From positions 2,232,001 to 2,296,000 of the forward strand of contig NZ_AP022587.1 in the NCBI RefSeq assembly GCF_010731715.1: a stretch of 64,000 nucleotides of DNA, written 5' to 3'. This DNA is from Mycobacterium stomatepiae. GTDB taxonomy: Bacteria > Actinomycetota > Actinomycetes > Mycobacteriales > Mycobacteriaceae. The notes under the pieces were generated by a model. It saw only the letters and a program-made list of their open reading frames with translations, was not told where the DNA came from and made no database searches. Below, one piece after another: positions 54,600-64,000 of the stretch. The position numbers and the translations under genes were made by a program. Within the stretch, counting starts at the first letter, position 1. Every line of letters begins with the position of its first letter.

Positions 54600-55463
54600 T
54601 TATGCAGGAGCAAAGGGCCGGAAGCTGCCGTCGAGAACCTCGTGGTGACCGATGGTGCGCCCGGTGACGACGGCGGGGTCCACGAGCGCCAATTGCGCTG
54701 CCGCCCGACCGAATTCATCCGCGGTCGCCGTATCGTTGAACGCCGTCGCGTAGTACGACAGGCCCGGCGTCATGATCGGCTTCGACGGAGCCAGCGCGTT
54801 GACTGCGATGTTGTGGTCAGCCAGATCGAACGCCGCACACTGGGTCAGATGCTCGAGCGCCGCCTTGGAGCCCCCGTAGCCGGGCAGGACACCGCCGCTT
54901 CGCTCGGGATACGGGCCGTCGCCGGGCAACCGTGACGCCACGGAGGTGATGTTGATGATCGAGCCGCCACCGGCGTCGATCATGTCCGGGCACACCATTT
55001 GCATCAACTCATACGCCGCGAACACCGCGATGTCGAAGTGGCGTCGAAAGGCCGACAACGGCGCGCTGACGAACCCTGGCCAGCCCGGTTTGACGGCGCC
55101 GGCCGGTTTGGCGGCCTTCGGACGCGGTTGTGCACCCGGAACCGGCGGGCGACCCGGCGCGGTGAAGGCCGCATTGTTGATCAAAATAGTGATGGGACCC
55201 AAGGCATCTCGCGCCTCGCCCACCACGCGGGCGACGTCGTCCGGGTCGGTCAGATCGGCGCGGACCGCGACCGCGTGCCCGCCCGCCGCTTCGATGGCCC
55301 CGACGGTTTCGCCGATGGTCCCAGGCAATCGGTCATCCCACACCTGCTCGGTGCGACCGGCCACCGCCACGGCGGCACCCTCGGCGGCCAGCGCCAGCGC
55401 GATCGCCCGGCCCAAGCCGCGGCTGCCGCCGGTGACAATCGCGGTGCGGCCCGCAAGCGTCAT
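54600..55463 (-). CDS. Short-chain dehydrogenase/reductase
   Basis: 287 residues from the ATG at 55463, overlapping the TetR stop by two bases. Cofactor motif TGGSRGLGRAIALAL near residue 11, NNA in ILINNAAFTAPG, catalytic Ser in INITSVASRLPG and YxxxK as GYGGSKAALEHL. A Pro/Lys-rich insert (about 113-135, GAQPRPKAAKPAGAVKPG) extends the usual fold. Coupled to the TetR gene and not, as I recall, present at this place in M. tuberculosis. Substrate unknown. Confidence 0.87.
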   Translation of the reverse strand: MTLAGRTAIVTGGSRGLGRAIALALAAEGAAVAVAGRTEQVWDDRLPGTIGETVGAIEAAGGHAVAVRADLTDPDDVARVVGEARDALGPITILINNAAFTAPGRPPVPGAQPRPKAAKPAGAVKPGWPGFVSAPLSAFRRHFDIAVFAAYELMQMVCPDMIDAGGGSIINITSVASRLPGDGPYPERSGGVLPGYGGSKAALEHLTQCAAFDLADHNIAVNALAPSKPIMTPGLSYYATAFNDTATADEFGRAAAQLALVDPAVVTGRTIGHHEVLDGSFRPFAPA

Positions 55464-56062
55464 CGCGTCACCCCGTGCACGACGATGGCGGTGGTCTGAT
55501 CCACCCACGCGTCATCCAGCTTTTCGTCGGGGCGCAGCAACATCCGAAGCATCGTCGCTCCCCCGATCAGCTCGATCAAGCGGTCCGGATTGACGTCGGG
55601 ATGTGCTTCACCGCGGTCGACGGCCTCGCGCAGCCGTGTCTGCACTGCGGCGAACAGGCCGGTGAAGCGCGACATCACCCGGGCGTTGAGTTCGGGATCG
55701 GCCGTCATGTCCGCCACCAGACCCGCCAGCGCGGCGCGCACCACCGGGCTGGTGAACACGTCCCGCGTCGCCTCGATCATCATCCGCAGATCGGCGGCGA
55801 AGTCACCGGCCGGGGCCTCCAGCGCGCTGGGCGCGGTCGGAAACGCCGTTTCGTGTACCAATTCCGCCTTGCTCGACCACCGGCGATACAGCGCAGATTT
55901 CGTGGTGCCGGCCCGCTCGGCGACGGCGGCCAGGGTGAGATTCGAATAGCCGATTTCCACAAGCAGTTCCGCGGTCGCGGCAAGGATGGCAGAGTCGATA
56001 CGCGGATCCCGGGGGCGCCCGGCACCAGGGGCCTTGTCAAGGTAGGACGGGTCTGCTTTCAT
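55460..56062 (-). CDS. TetR-family regulator (Rv3167c orthologue)
   Basis: 200 residues from the ATG at 56062. DNA-binding domain DSAILAATAELLVEIGYSNL, then TLAAVAERAGTTKSALYRRWSS (residues 23-65); the ligand domain contains MMIEATRDVFTSPVVRAALA. It is divergent from the Rv3168 gene with 55 bases between starts, so it most likely controls both directions. In M. tuberculosis I recall loss of Rv3167c altering PDIM levels and phagosomal escape; this is not evident from sequence. Confidence 0.88.
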   Translation of the reverse strand: MKADPSYLDKAPGAGRPRDPRIDSAILAATAELLVEIGYSNLTLAAVAERAGTTKSALYRRWSSKAELVHETAFPTAPSALEAPAGDFAADLRMMIEATRDVFTSPVVRAALAGLVADMTADPELNARVMSRFTGLFAAVQTRLREAVDRGEAHPDVNPDRLIELIGGATMLRMLLRPDEKLDDAWVDQTTAIVVHGVTR

Positions 56063-56084
56063 AACGCTACCTACCGTATCGTAA

Positions 56085-57254
<1,170 letters not shown>

Positions 57255-57259
57255 CGAAG

Positions 57260-58453
57260 TCAAGCCGCGGACTGGGTGGCCGGGGGTGAGTCGGGTTGCC
57301 AGGTGCGGTTGTCGCGGATGAGTGCGTAGAGGACGTTGGTGCGGCGTCGGGCCAGGCAGATAGTTGCCAGGATCGGTCGTTTGCCTTGGTCTCGTTTGTG
57401 CTGGTAGTAGGTGCGGGAGGCCGGGTCGCAGCGGATGGCGGTCAGCGCGGACATGTACATCACCCGGCGCAACCGGCGGCTGTAGCGCTTGGGGGTGTGC
57501 AGTCGGCCGGTGCGTTTTGCCGAATCGCGAGATACCGGTGCGAGCCCGGCCCAGGCGGCGAGCTGGTCGGCCGACCCGATCAGTTTGGGATCGCCGACCG
57601 CGGCCAGGAATTCCGCGCCGAGCCGAAATCCCATGCCGGGCATGCTGGTGATCACTTCGGCCAGGGGATGGCGGCGAAATCGGTCCTCGATGTCGGCATC
57701 GGTTTGTTTGATGCGGTCATCGAGGGCAATCACCCCCTTGGCCAATTCGGCAACCAGCCCAGCGGCGACTTGTTCGCCAGGCAGTCGGACCGTTTGGGTC
57801 TTGGCTGCCGCCACGGCAGCCGCGGCAATGGTTGCGGCGTTACGAACGCCGGCGTCGGTCAGGATCCGGGTCAGCCGCGAAACACCGCTCTGGCGAATCG
57901 CTTTGGGGCGTTGGTAGCGCGCCAGCAGCACGACCCAGCCGCGGTCAGAGCTCAGCTGGGCGACCCGTTCCAGGGCAGGACAGACCGCCACCAGCTGTTG
58001 ACGCAGTCGGTTGATTGTGCGGGTGCGGTCAGCGACCAGATCGCTGCGATGAGCCGTGAGCATGCGCAGTTCGGTGATCAAGTCATCGTCGGGGTGCAGC
58101 AATGGCAGATCATTACCGCGCATCCGCGACTGATCAGCGATCACCCGGGCATCTTTAGCATCGGTCTTGGCCTCCCCACCGCGATAGACCGTCGCGGCCT
58201 GCCAGACCGCCCGGCCCGCCAGGTAACGCACCGACCTACCGGCATCAGCCAGCACCGTCAACAACAGGGCGGCATACACCGTGGTCAAGTCCACCGTCCA
58301 CGACACCTGATCACCCAACAACTCGATCTCGCCAATCAGTGCACGGATCGATTGCTCATCGTTGACGAGTCTGCGCGACAACACCACAGCGCCCGCACCG
58401 TCGACCACACACACCCAATGATGCTCCTTGCCGACATCAACACCAGCCCACAA
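57260..58453 (-). CDS. IS110-family transposase (DEDD recombinase)
   Basis: 397 residues, TTG start at 58453. The RuvC-like N-terminal half begins AGVDVGKEHHWVCVVD with the first catalytic Asp, a Glu region near DLTTVYAALLL, and KTDAKDARVIADQSR with the paired Asp residues. The C-terminal Transposase_20 domain has ITSMPGMGFRLGAEFLAAVG and the SRDSAKRTG stretch with its Ser. The frame is full length without obvious defects, so mobility is possible. Confidence 0.92.
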   Translation of the reverse strand: MWAGVDVGKEHHWVCVVDGAGAVVLSRRLVNDEQSIRALIGEIELLGDQVSWTVDLTTVYAALLLTVLADAGRSVRYLAGRAVWQAATVYRGGEAKTDAKDARVIADQSRMRGNDLPLLHPDDDLITELRMLTAHRSDLVADRTRTINRLRQQLVAVCPALERVAQLSSDRGWVVLLARYQRPKAIRQSGVSRLTRILTDAGVRNAATIAAAAVAAAKTQTVRLPGEQVAAGLVAELAKGVIALDDRIKQTDADIEDRFRRHPLAEVITSMPGMGFRLGAEFLAAVGDPKLIGSADQLAAWAGLAPVSRDSAKRTGRLHTPKRYSRRLRRVMYMSALTAIRCDPASRTYYQHKRDQGKRPILATICLARRRTNVLYALIRDNRTWQPDSPPATQSAA

Positions 58454-58700
58454 CCGGTCCGTTGCAATCGATCTCCTATTCGCTTGTCTGCCAACACGAT
58501 CCCCATGGACAACCCCGCCAGCATTTCCTTAAACAAGCGATCACATCGCAGATCTCAATCAGCAGCCCGAGGAAGTCCAGGCAGGCCGGGCGGCCAGTCC
58601 TCTCAAGCCGCACCACCAGGCCGGCAACAGAAATGGATGCCTCACCCGACCCACCCGGGTCGCAGCACAACGTAACAACACGCAGCAACTGCACCTACAA
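58454..58700 (-). ncRNA. Non-coding left end of the IS110 element, candidate bridge-RNA region
   Basis: About 250 bases upstream of the transposase start have no credible reading frame but several inverted repeats, e.g. CGACCC/GGGTCG at 58647-58662 and GCGAT/ATCGC near 58537. In IS110-type elements such as IS621 this position encodes the bridge RNA whose two loops pair with target and donor DNA. The loops and guide bases cannot be assigned without the element's relatives. The assignment rests on position only. Confidence 0.35.
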
Positions 58701-58715
58701 ACTTAAGGACCAGTA

Positions 58716-59831
58716 ATGCTCGGACCGCTCGACGAATACCCGGTACACCAGGTTCCCCAGCCGATCGCGTGGCCCGGCTCCTCGGACCGCAACTTCTACG
58801 ATCGGTCCTACTACAACGCTCATGACCGCACCGGAAACATCTTCTTGATCAGCGGGATCGGCTACTACCCCAACCTTGGTGTCAAGGACGCGTTCGTGCT
58901 GATCAGGCGCGGCGACACCCAGACCGCGGTGCACGTTTCGGACGCGATCGATCAGGACCGGCTCAACCAGCACGTCAACGGCTACCGGGTCGAGGTCATC
59001 GAACCGCTGCACAAGCTGCGGATCGTCCTCGACGAAACCGAAGGAATCGCAGCAGATCTCACCTGGAAAGGCCTGTTCGACGTCGTCCAGGAACAACCGC
59101 ACATCCTGCGCTCGGGTAACCGGGTCACGCTGGACGCACAGCGGTTCGCACAGCTCGGCACCTGGAGCGGGCACATCGTGATCGACGGTGAGGAAATCAC
59201 GGTCGACCCCAACACGTGGCTGGGTAGCCGCGACCGGTCGTGGGGCATCCGTCCGATCGGTGAGGCCGAACCGGCGGGCCGGCCGGCCGACCCGCCGTTC
59301 GAGGGCATGTGGTGGCTTTACGTGCCAATGGCTTTCGACGATTTCGCCATCGTGCTGATCATCCAGGAGCAGCCCGACGGGTTCCGCTCGCTCAACGACT
59401 GCACCCGGATCTGGCGCGACGGCCGCGTCGAGCAGCTGGGCTGGCCGCGGGTGAAGATCCACTACACCTCCGGCACCCGCATTCCGACCGGCGCCACGAT
59501 TGACGCGACCACCCCCGACGGCTCCCCCGTCCACTTCGACGTCGAGTCCAAACTGCCGGTGCCCATTCACGTCGGCGGCGGCTACGGCGGCGACTCGGAC
59601 TGGATACACGGCATGTGGAAAGGCGAGAAGTTCGCCGAACGGCTGACGTACAACATGACCGATCCGGCGATCATCGGGCGGCCCGGTTTCGGGGTGATCG
59701 ACCATGTCGGTCGCGCGGTCTGCATCGAGGGCGACAAGGCTTCGGTCGAAGGTTGGGGCCTCTACGAGCACGGCGCACTGGGTCGCCACGACCCGTCCGG
59801 GTTCGCCGACTGGTTAACGGTTGCGCCGTAA
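58716..59831 (+). CDS. Conserved protein (Rv3169 orthologue)
   Basis: 371 residues from the ATG at 58716; Rv3169 is about 374. The protein is soluble, with SSDRNFYDRSYYNAHDRTGN near the start and PFEGMWWLYVPMAFDDFAIV in the middle, an all-beta arrangement that I cannot assign to a function. AAGGA precedes the ATG by six bases, within 20 bases of the IS110 end, so the start region may have been altered by the insertion; whether N-terminal codons were lost is unclear. Its last 18 bases overlap the convergent monooxygenase gene. Confidence 0.85.
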   Translation: MLGPLDEYPVHQVPQPIAWPGSSDRNFYDRSYYNAHDRTGNIFLISGIGYYPNLGVKDAFVLIRRGDTQTAVHVSDAIDQDRLNQHVNGYRVEVIEPLHKLRIVLDETEGIAADLTWKGLFDVVQEQPHILRSGNRVTLDAQRFAQLGTWSGHIVIDGEEITVDPNTWLGSRDRSWGIRPIGEAEPAGRPADPPFEGMWWLYVPMAFDDFAIVLIIQEQPDGFRSLNDCTRIWRDGRVEQLGWPRVKIHYTSGTRIPTGATIDATTPDGSPVHFDVESKLPVPIHVGGGYGGDSDWIHGMWKGEKFAERLTYNMTDPAIIGRPGFGVIDHVGRAVCIEGDKASVEGWGLYEHGALGRHDPSGFADWLTVAP

Positions 59832-61193
59832 CCGATCTCGGTAGGCCGCGCCGGGGTGATCGGCCGGCAATAGCGGGCTGGCGCCGCCCAGCCGCTCACG
59901 CAGCGTGCTTGGCGCCACCCGCTCCGGCACGCGCCCGCGTCGGCGCAGCTCCGGCACAACGAATTTCGCGAAGTCCACGAACGTGCCCGGCGTTGTGATG
60001 TAGGCGAGGTTGAAGCCGTCGACGTCGGCCTCGTCGACCCAGCGCTCGAGTTCGTCGGCTACCTCGATCGGCGAACCCACCAGCACCGGGCCACGGCCGC
60101 CGATGCCGATTTCTTCGGCGAGTTCCCGCGCCGTCCAGGTGCGCTCGTCGGTGGTGAAGGAGGCCAGCGCCGAGCGGTTGGCGTCGGTCTCGCTGTAGCG
60201 CAGCGGATCGTCGTCGCCAAGCTCAGCCAGGTCCACCCCGGTCCAGCCGCCGAAGAGCGCCAATGCGCCTGTGGTGCTGACGAATTGGCGGTATTCGGCC
60301 AACTTGGCCAGCGCTTGCTCGCGCGACTCGGCGACCACCGGGGTCACCATGGTGAATACCTTGATCGAGCGGGGATCTCGGCCCAACTCGGCGGCGGCCT
60401 CCCGCAATGCCCGCACCGGGCCGCGCACGATCTGCGGAGTCGGGCCGGAGATGAAGGCCGCCTCGGCGTTCGCCGCGGCGAATTTGACACCCCGGGGCGA
60501 GGCACCGGCCTGGAACAGCACCGGTGTGCGCTGCGGCGACGGTTCGCACAGGAACGGCCCCGGGACCGAGAAGTAGCGGCCCTTGTGGTCGATGTCGTGC
60601 ACCTTGGCCGGATCGGTGAACACGCCGCGCACGGGATCGCGCACCACCGCGTCGGATTCCCACGACGCCTCCCAGAGCTTGTAACAGACCTCGAGATACT
60701 CGTCGGCGATCTCGTAGCGCTGGTCGTGCGGAATCTGGGCGTCCAGGCCGAGATTGCGCGCCGCACTATCCAGGTACGAGGTGACGATGTTCCACGCCAC
60801 GCGTCCGCCAGTGAGGTGATCTAGCGTCGACAACCGGCGCGCCAGCGCGTACGGCTGCTCGTAGGTCAGCGACAGCGTGATCCCGAAGCCGAGAGTCTCG
60901 GTCACCGCCGCCATTGCCGAGACCGCGGCGGTCGGGTCGTTGACTGGGAACTGCGCGGCATCGAGCACCGCCGCATCGCGCGACGCGCCGTAGACGTCGT
61001 AGACGCCAAGCACGTCGGCGAGAAACAGCGCATCGAAGCCACCCGCTTCCAGGACTCGGGCCAGCTCGGTCCAATAGCCGAGCTCACGATACCGATAACC
61101 CTGATCCTCGGGGTGCCGCCACAGCCCGGCCGACTGGTGCCCGACACACGCCATGTCGAAGGCATTGAGGTAGATCCTGCTCGCCGCGCTCAC
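59814..61193 (-). CDS. LLM-class flavin-dependent monooxygenase (NtaA/SnaA/DszA type)
   Basis: 459 residues from the GTG at 61193, overlapping the MFS stop by three bases. Typical for the nitrilotriacetate/dibenzothiophene sulfone monooxygenase group: FDMACVGHQSAGLWRHPEDQ near the start, GGFDALFLADVLGVYDVY, LTGGRVAWNIVTSYLDSAAR, PVLFQAGASPRGVKFAAANA. It uses reduced FMN from a separate reductase to oxidise a xenobiotic or sulfur/amine compound. Coupling to a transporter gene suggests uptake followed by oxidation. Confidence 0.88.
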   Translation of the reverse strand: MSAASRIYLNAFDMACVGHQSAGLWRHPEDQGYRYRELGYWTELARVLEAGGFDALFLADVLGVYDVYGASRDAAVLDAAQFPVNDPTAAVSAMAAVTETLGFGITLSLTYEQPYALARRLSTLDHLTGGRVAWNIVTSYLDSAARNLGLDAQIPHDQRYEIADEYLEVCYKLWEASWESDAVVRDPVRGVFTDPAKVHDIDHKGRYFSVPGPFLCEPSPQRTPVLFQAGASPRGVKFAAANAEAAFISGPTPQIVRGPVRALREAAAELGRDPRSIKVFTMVTPVVAESREQALAKLAEYRQFVSTTGALALFGGWTGVDLAELGDDDPLRYSETDANRSALASFTTDERTWTARELAEEIGIGGRGPVLVGSPIEVADELERWVDEADVDGFNLAYITTPGTFVDFAKFVVPELRRRGRVPERVAPSTLRERLGGASPLLPADHPGAAYRDRLRRNR

Positions 61194-62533
61194 TCGATCT
61201 GATCCGCATATGTTTCCCGTGCCGCGGAGGCCGCGGCCACGGTGATTGCCGCCAGCACCGCGAAATACCCCACGATCAACCACGGTTTGCCGCCCCCGGC
61301 GACCAGCAGAGCCGCCGCGATCAGCGGTGCGAACCCGCCCGACAGCACAGCTCCAATCTGGTAACCCAGCGACGACCCACTGTAACGCACCCGGGTGTCG
61401 AAGAGTTCGGCGAACCAGGCGGCCTGCGGGCCATACATCGCGTCGTGAACGACGTTGACGCCGAACACAATCGCGACTATCACCGTGATCGCAGACCCGC
61501 TCGCGGCGGCCACGAAGAACAGCGTCAGAGCCACCACCCCGGCGAGCGCGCCGAACAGATACGGTGGCCGCCGGCCGAACCTATCGGACACCCATGCCCA
61601 GCCCGGGGTGCTGACCAATCCGAGGGCCGACGAAATCAACACCGCGATCAAACCGACCCCGCTGCCCTTGCCGAACGAATCCTGAAGGTAAGTAAGCGAA
61701 TACGTGGTCAGCAACACGAACAGCGCGATCTGAGATATTCGTAGCCCGGTGGTGATCAACACATTACGGGGCTGGCGGCGCAGCACCTCCAGCACCGGCA
61801 ACGCCGAGAGCTCGTCGCGTTGCTTGAGGCGATCGAAAACCGCGGCGTCGGTCAGCCGTAGCCGAATGAACAACCCGACTCCCACCAGAATCGCGCTGAA
61901 CAGGAACGGAATTCGCCAGCCGAACGCCAGGAAAGCGTCGGCGCCGCAAGATTTGCGGGTGGCAAAGAAGACCGACGTCGCCAGCAACATCCCAGCGGGA
62001 GAACCGAGCTGGGTGAAGCTGCCGAACAGGCCGCGGCGCCCGGGCGGCGCGTGCTCGACCGAGAGGACGGCGGCACCGCCCCACTCGGCGCCCACGGCCA
62101 GCCCCTGCAGCACCCGCAGCGCCGCCAGCAGTGCCGGCGCGAGCAGCCCCGCGGTCGCATAAGTCGGCAGCAGCCCGATCGCGGTCGTGACGAGGCCCAT
62201 TGTCAGCAGCGCGACAACCAGAACGGCTTTGCGCCCCAGCCGGTCCCCGTAGTGGCCCGATACCACGGCGCCGATCGGCCGGGCCCCGAACCCTGCCGCG
62301 TAGGTGGCGAACGAGGCCAATGTCCCAGCCGTCGACGAAACATGAGGAAAGAACAGCGGCTTGAAAACGAGCGCCGATGCTGTCGCGTACAGATAGAAGT
62401 CGTACCACTCGATCGTGGTGCCGATCATGCTGCCCAAAGCGATGGTTCGCAGCTGTTTGCGGGCGCCGGAAGTAGCGGTCGACTCGGTGATGATCACGTG
62501 ATCGCAGATTAGCCGCGTTGTCGACGGCGGCAT
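61190..62533 (-). CDS. MFS transporter, metabolite:H+ symporter (MHS) type
   Basis: 447 residues from the ATG at 62533; a GTG at 62497 (IITESTATSG) would give 435 residues and may be the true start. Twelve helices with the MHS-family opening GTTIEWYDFYLYATASALVF, the loop 2-3 motif GHYGDRLGRKAVLV and the second-half copy WVSDRFGRRPPYLFG. Relatives carry shikimate, ketoglutarate or related organic acids. Translationally coupled to the LLM monooxygenase downstream, so it likely imports that enzyme's substrate. Confidence 0.88.
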   Translation of the reverse strand: MPPSTTRLICDHVIITESTATSGARKQLRTIALGSMIGTTIEWYDFYLYATASALVFKPLFFPHVSSTAGTLASFATYAAGFGARPIGAVVSGHYGDRLGRKAVLVVALLTMGLVTTAIGLLPTYATAGLLAPALLAALRVLQGLAVGAEWGGAAVLSVEHAPPGRRGLFGSFTQLGSPAGMLLATSVFFATRKSCGADAFLAFGWRIPFLFSAILVGVGLFIRLRLTDAAVFDRLKQRDELSALPVLEVLRRQPRNVLITTGLRISQIALFVLLTTYSLTYLQDSFGKGSGVGLIAVLISSALGLVSTPGWAWVSDRFGRRPPYLFGALAGVVALTLFFVAAASGSAITVIVAIVFGVNVVHDAMYGPQAAWFAELFDTRVRYSGSSLGYQIGAVLSGGFAPLIAAALLVAGGGKPWLIVGYFAVLAAITVAAASAARETYADQIE

Positions 62534-62600
62534 AGCGTTGCTCTCGCCATGATGCGAACCGCTCTACCGCTGGCACGGCACCATGCGGTTGACTAGAGGG

Positions 62601-63947
62601 GTGACAAAGCCGTCGTGGACTGTCGATGTTGTGGTGGTCGGCGCCGGCTTTGCCGGGCTCGTCACGGCGCGAGAGCTGACGCGACAGGGCCACGAAGTGC
62701 TGGTTTTCGAGGGCCGCGACCGCGTGGGCGGGCGTTCGTTCACCGGCAGCGTCGCCGGATTGCCGGTGGATATGGGGGGCGCGTTCGTCGGCCCGACCCA
62801 GGACGCCGTGCTGGCGCTGGCGGCCGAGCTGCAGATCCCGACCGTACCTACTCACAACACCGGCAAGAACGTCATCCACTGGCGCGGCTGGACCCGGTCC
62901 TACCACGGCACCATCCCGAAGCTATCGCTAACCGGATTGCTTGACATCGGACGGCTGCGTTGGCAATTCGCCAGAATCGCCCGCAACATTCCGGTGGACG
63001 CACCCTGGAATGCACGCCGAGCCACCGAGTTGGACGGCGTGTCGTTCGGACAGTGGTTGAGCTCGGTACGCGCCACGGCGTCATCTCGCGACCTGATGGC
63101 CATCATGGCCCGGGTGACCTGGGGATGCGAACTCGATGACGTGTCGATGCTGCACGCGGCGCGCTACATCCGTGCCGCTGGAGGTCTGGACCGGATGCTC
63201 GACACCGAAGACGGGGCCCAGCAGGACCATTTCCCGGGTGGCACCCAGCAGATCGCTCTGGCGGCCGCCGACGAACTGGGCGCGCGTGTCGTGCTGAAGG
63301 CCCCGGTCCGGCGCATCGAGCGGCACGGTGCCGGTGTCACGGTCACCTCCGACGCCGGCACGGCCGACGCCGGCTTCGTCGTCGTCGCGATCCCGCCGGC
63401 CCATCGCGGGGCCATCGAGTTCACTCCCCCACTGCCCGCCGAGTACCAGCAACTGGTCGAGCAATGGCCGCAGGGCCGACTCAGCAAGGCCTTCGCGGCG
63501 TATTCGACGCCGTTTTGGCGGACCAACAGGTGCTCGGGACAGGCGCTCTCCGACCGGGGCCCGGTGTTCATCACGTTCGACGTCAGCCCGCAAGCCGACG
63601 GACCGGGCATCCTGTTGGGCTTTGTCGACGCCCGGGCGTTCGATTCCTTACCCTCCGACCAACGCCGCCGCGACGCACTGCGCTGCTTCGCGTCGCTGTT
63701 CGGCGACGAGGCGCTCAATCCTCTCGACTATACGGATCATCGTTGGGGCACCGAAGATTTCGCTCCGGGCGGCCCGACCGCGGCGGTACCGCCGGGGTCG
63801 TGGACGCGGTTCGGGCGGTGGCTCCGCGAACCGGTCGGGCCTATTCACTGGGCCGGCACCGAGACCGCCGACGAGTGGACCGGATTCTTCGACGGCGCCG
63901 TCCGGTCCGGCCTGCGAGCGGCCGCCGAGATCACCGCCCTGCTATGA
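62601..63947 (+). CDS. aofH: Flavin-containing monoamine oxidase (AofH)
   Basis: 448 residues from the GTG at 62601, exactly the length of Rv3170; the ATG at 62583 would add six residues. FAD motif [20 protein letters not shown] then [15 protein letters not shown], the middle region [20 protein letters not shown] and the C-terminal flavin motif [20 protein letters not shown]. Oxidises amines to aldehydes with FAD and oxygen; substrate unknown. It is divergent from the MFS-monooxygenase pair. Confidence 0.92.
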   Translation: MTKPSWTVDVVVVGAGFAGLVTARELTRQGHEVLVFEGRDRVGGRSFTGSVAGLPVDMGGAFVGPTQDAVLALAAELQIPTVPTHNTGKNVIHWRGWTRSYHGTIPKLSLTGLLDIGRLRWQFARIARNIPVDAPWNARRATELDGVSFGQWLSSVRATASSRDLMAIMARVTWGCELDDVSMLHAARYIRAAGGLDRMLDTEDGAQQDHFPGGTQQIALAAADELGARVVLKAPVRRIERHGAGVTVTSDAGTADAGFVVVAIPPAHRGAIEFTPPLPAEYQQLVEQWPQGRLSKAFAAYSTPFWRTNRCSGQALSDRGPVFITFDVSPQADGPGILLGFVDARAFDSLPSDQRRRDALRCFASLFGDEALNPLDYTDHRWGTEDFAPGGPTAAVPPGSWTRFGRWLREPVGPIHWAGTETADEWTGFFDGAVRSGLRAAAEITALL

Positions 63948-64000
63948 GCTGATCTGCGCGATCGGTAGCGTCACCGATTCGGCCAGTAACCGAAGCTGGC
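63942..64000 (-). CDS. C-terminal end of a convergent gene (possible Rv3171c/hpx orthologue), partial
   Basis: On the minus strand the last 19 codons read [18 protein letters not shown] and a TAG at 63944-63942, overlapping the aofH end by six bases. The helical pattern looks coding and M. tuberculosis has the haloperoxidase-like Rv3171c convergent with aofH here. Too short to confirm. Confidence 0.35.
   Translation of the reverse strand, partial: QLRLLAESVTLPIAQISS

Larger units (their letters stand above)
57258..58700 (-). mobile_element. IS110-family insertion sequence, about 1.44 kb
   Basis: One DEDD-type transposase gene on the minus strand with almost no sequence beyond its stop (57260) and about 250 non-coding bases before its start, the architecture of IS110-group elements. 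As expected for this family there are no terminal inverted repeats and no target duplication, so the ends are estimates. It lies between Rv3168 and Rv3169, separating two genes that are neighbours in M. tuberculosis. Confidence 0.75.

Noticed and set aside
57255..57292. Short frame ATGACGAAGTC... directly after Rv3168 as a gene start
   Set aside because: It stops after 13 codons inside the IS110 end; it may be a leftover start of Rv3169 but cannot be shown to be one.

Overview
The window is chromosomal DNA from a mycobacterium, most likely a slow grower. The evidence is high GC, frequent GTG/TTG starts, 1-4 base overlaps between operon genes, a PPE protein, and gene order close to the M. tuberculosis Rv3137-Rv3170 segment. 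Ortholog names are recalled from family knowledge, not from a search.

Layout. 1-4100: 3' end of fprA, two small genes (one frameshifted), a split-barrel protein, an SMP-30-type lipoprotein and hisN. 4100-11014: fadE24-fadE23 behind a perfect 22-bp palindrome, an IS30-family element inserted inside an inverted repeat, a GNAT acetyltransferase, a collapsed aldo/keto reductase, a YhdH-like oxidoreductase and fadB4. 11181-19898: a tightly packed catabolic operon (cupin dioxygenase, alpha/beta hydrolase, CoA-transferase, HMG-CoA lyase, TetR, acyl-CoA dehydrogenase, APH-like kinase, DUF6285, SnoaL-like, YceI). 19929-36200: the orphan receiver protein Rv3143 and the complete 14-gene nuoA-N operon for proton-pumping NADH dehydrogenase.

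36201-48459: an accessory island bounded by two copies (about 150 and 142 bp) of the nuoN 3' end. It holds an XRE / ImmA-IrrE / DUF6545 module, a 1762-residue PPE protein whose C-terminal 1470 residues are tandem 14-residue glycine-rich beta repeats resembling Gram-negative autotransporter passengers, an acyl-CoA dehydrogenase, two gene remnants, a TetR regulator and a membrane protein. The genes abutting the two nuoN copies (DUF6545 and a GMC oxidoreductase) read into them and so share the same C-terminal tail.

48528-64000: GMC oxidoreductase; a MoxR-type cluster (Rv3162c-Rv3166c) whose DUF58 gene has an in-frame TAA; SDR; TetR (Rv3167c); Rv3168; an IS110-family element with a long non-coding end that may encode a bridge RNA; Rv3169; a flavin-dependent monooxygenase with an MFS transporter; and aofH.

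Most exciting candidates: the PPE/beta-solenoid fusion, and the island flanked by nuoN 3' duplications that carries it.
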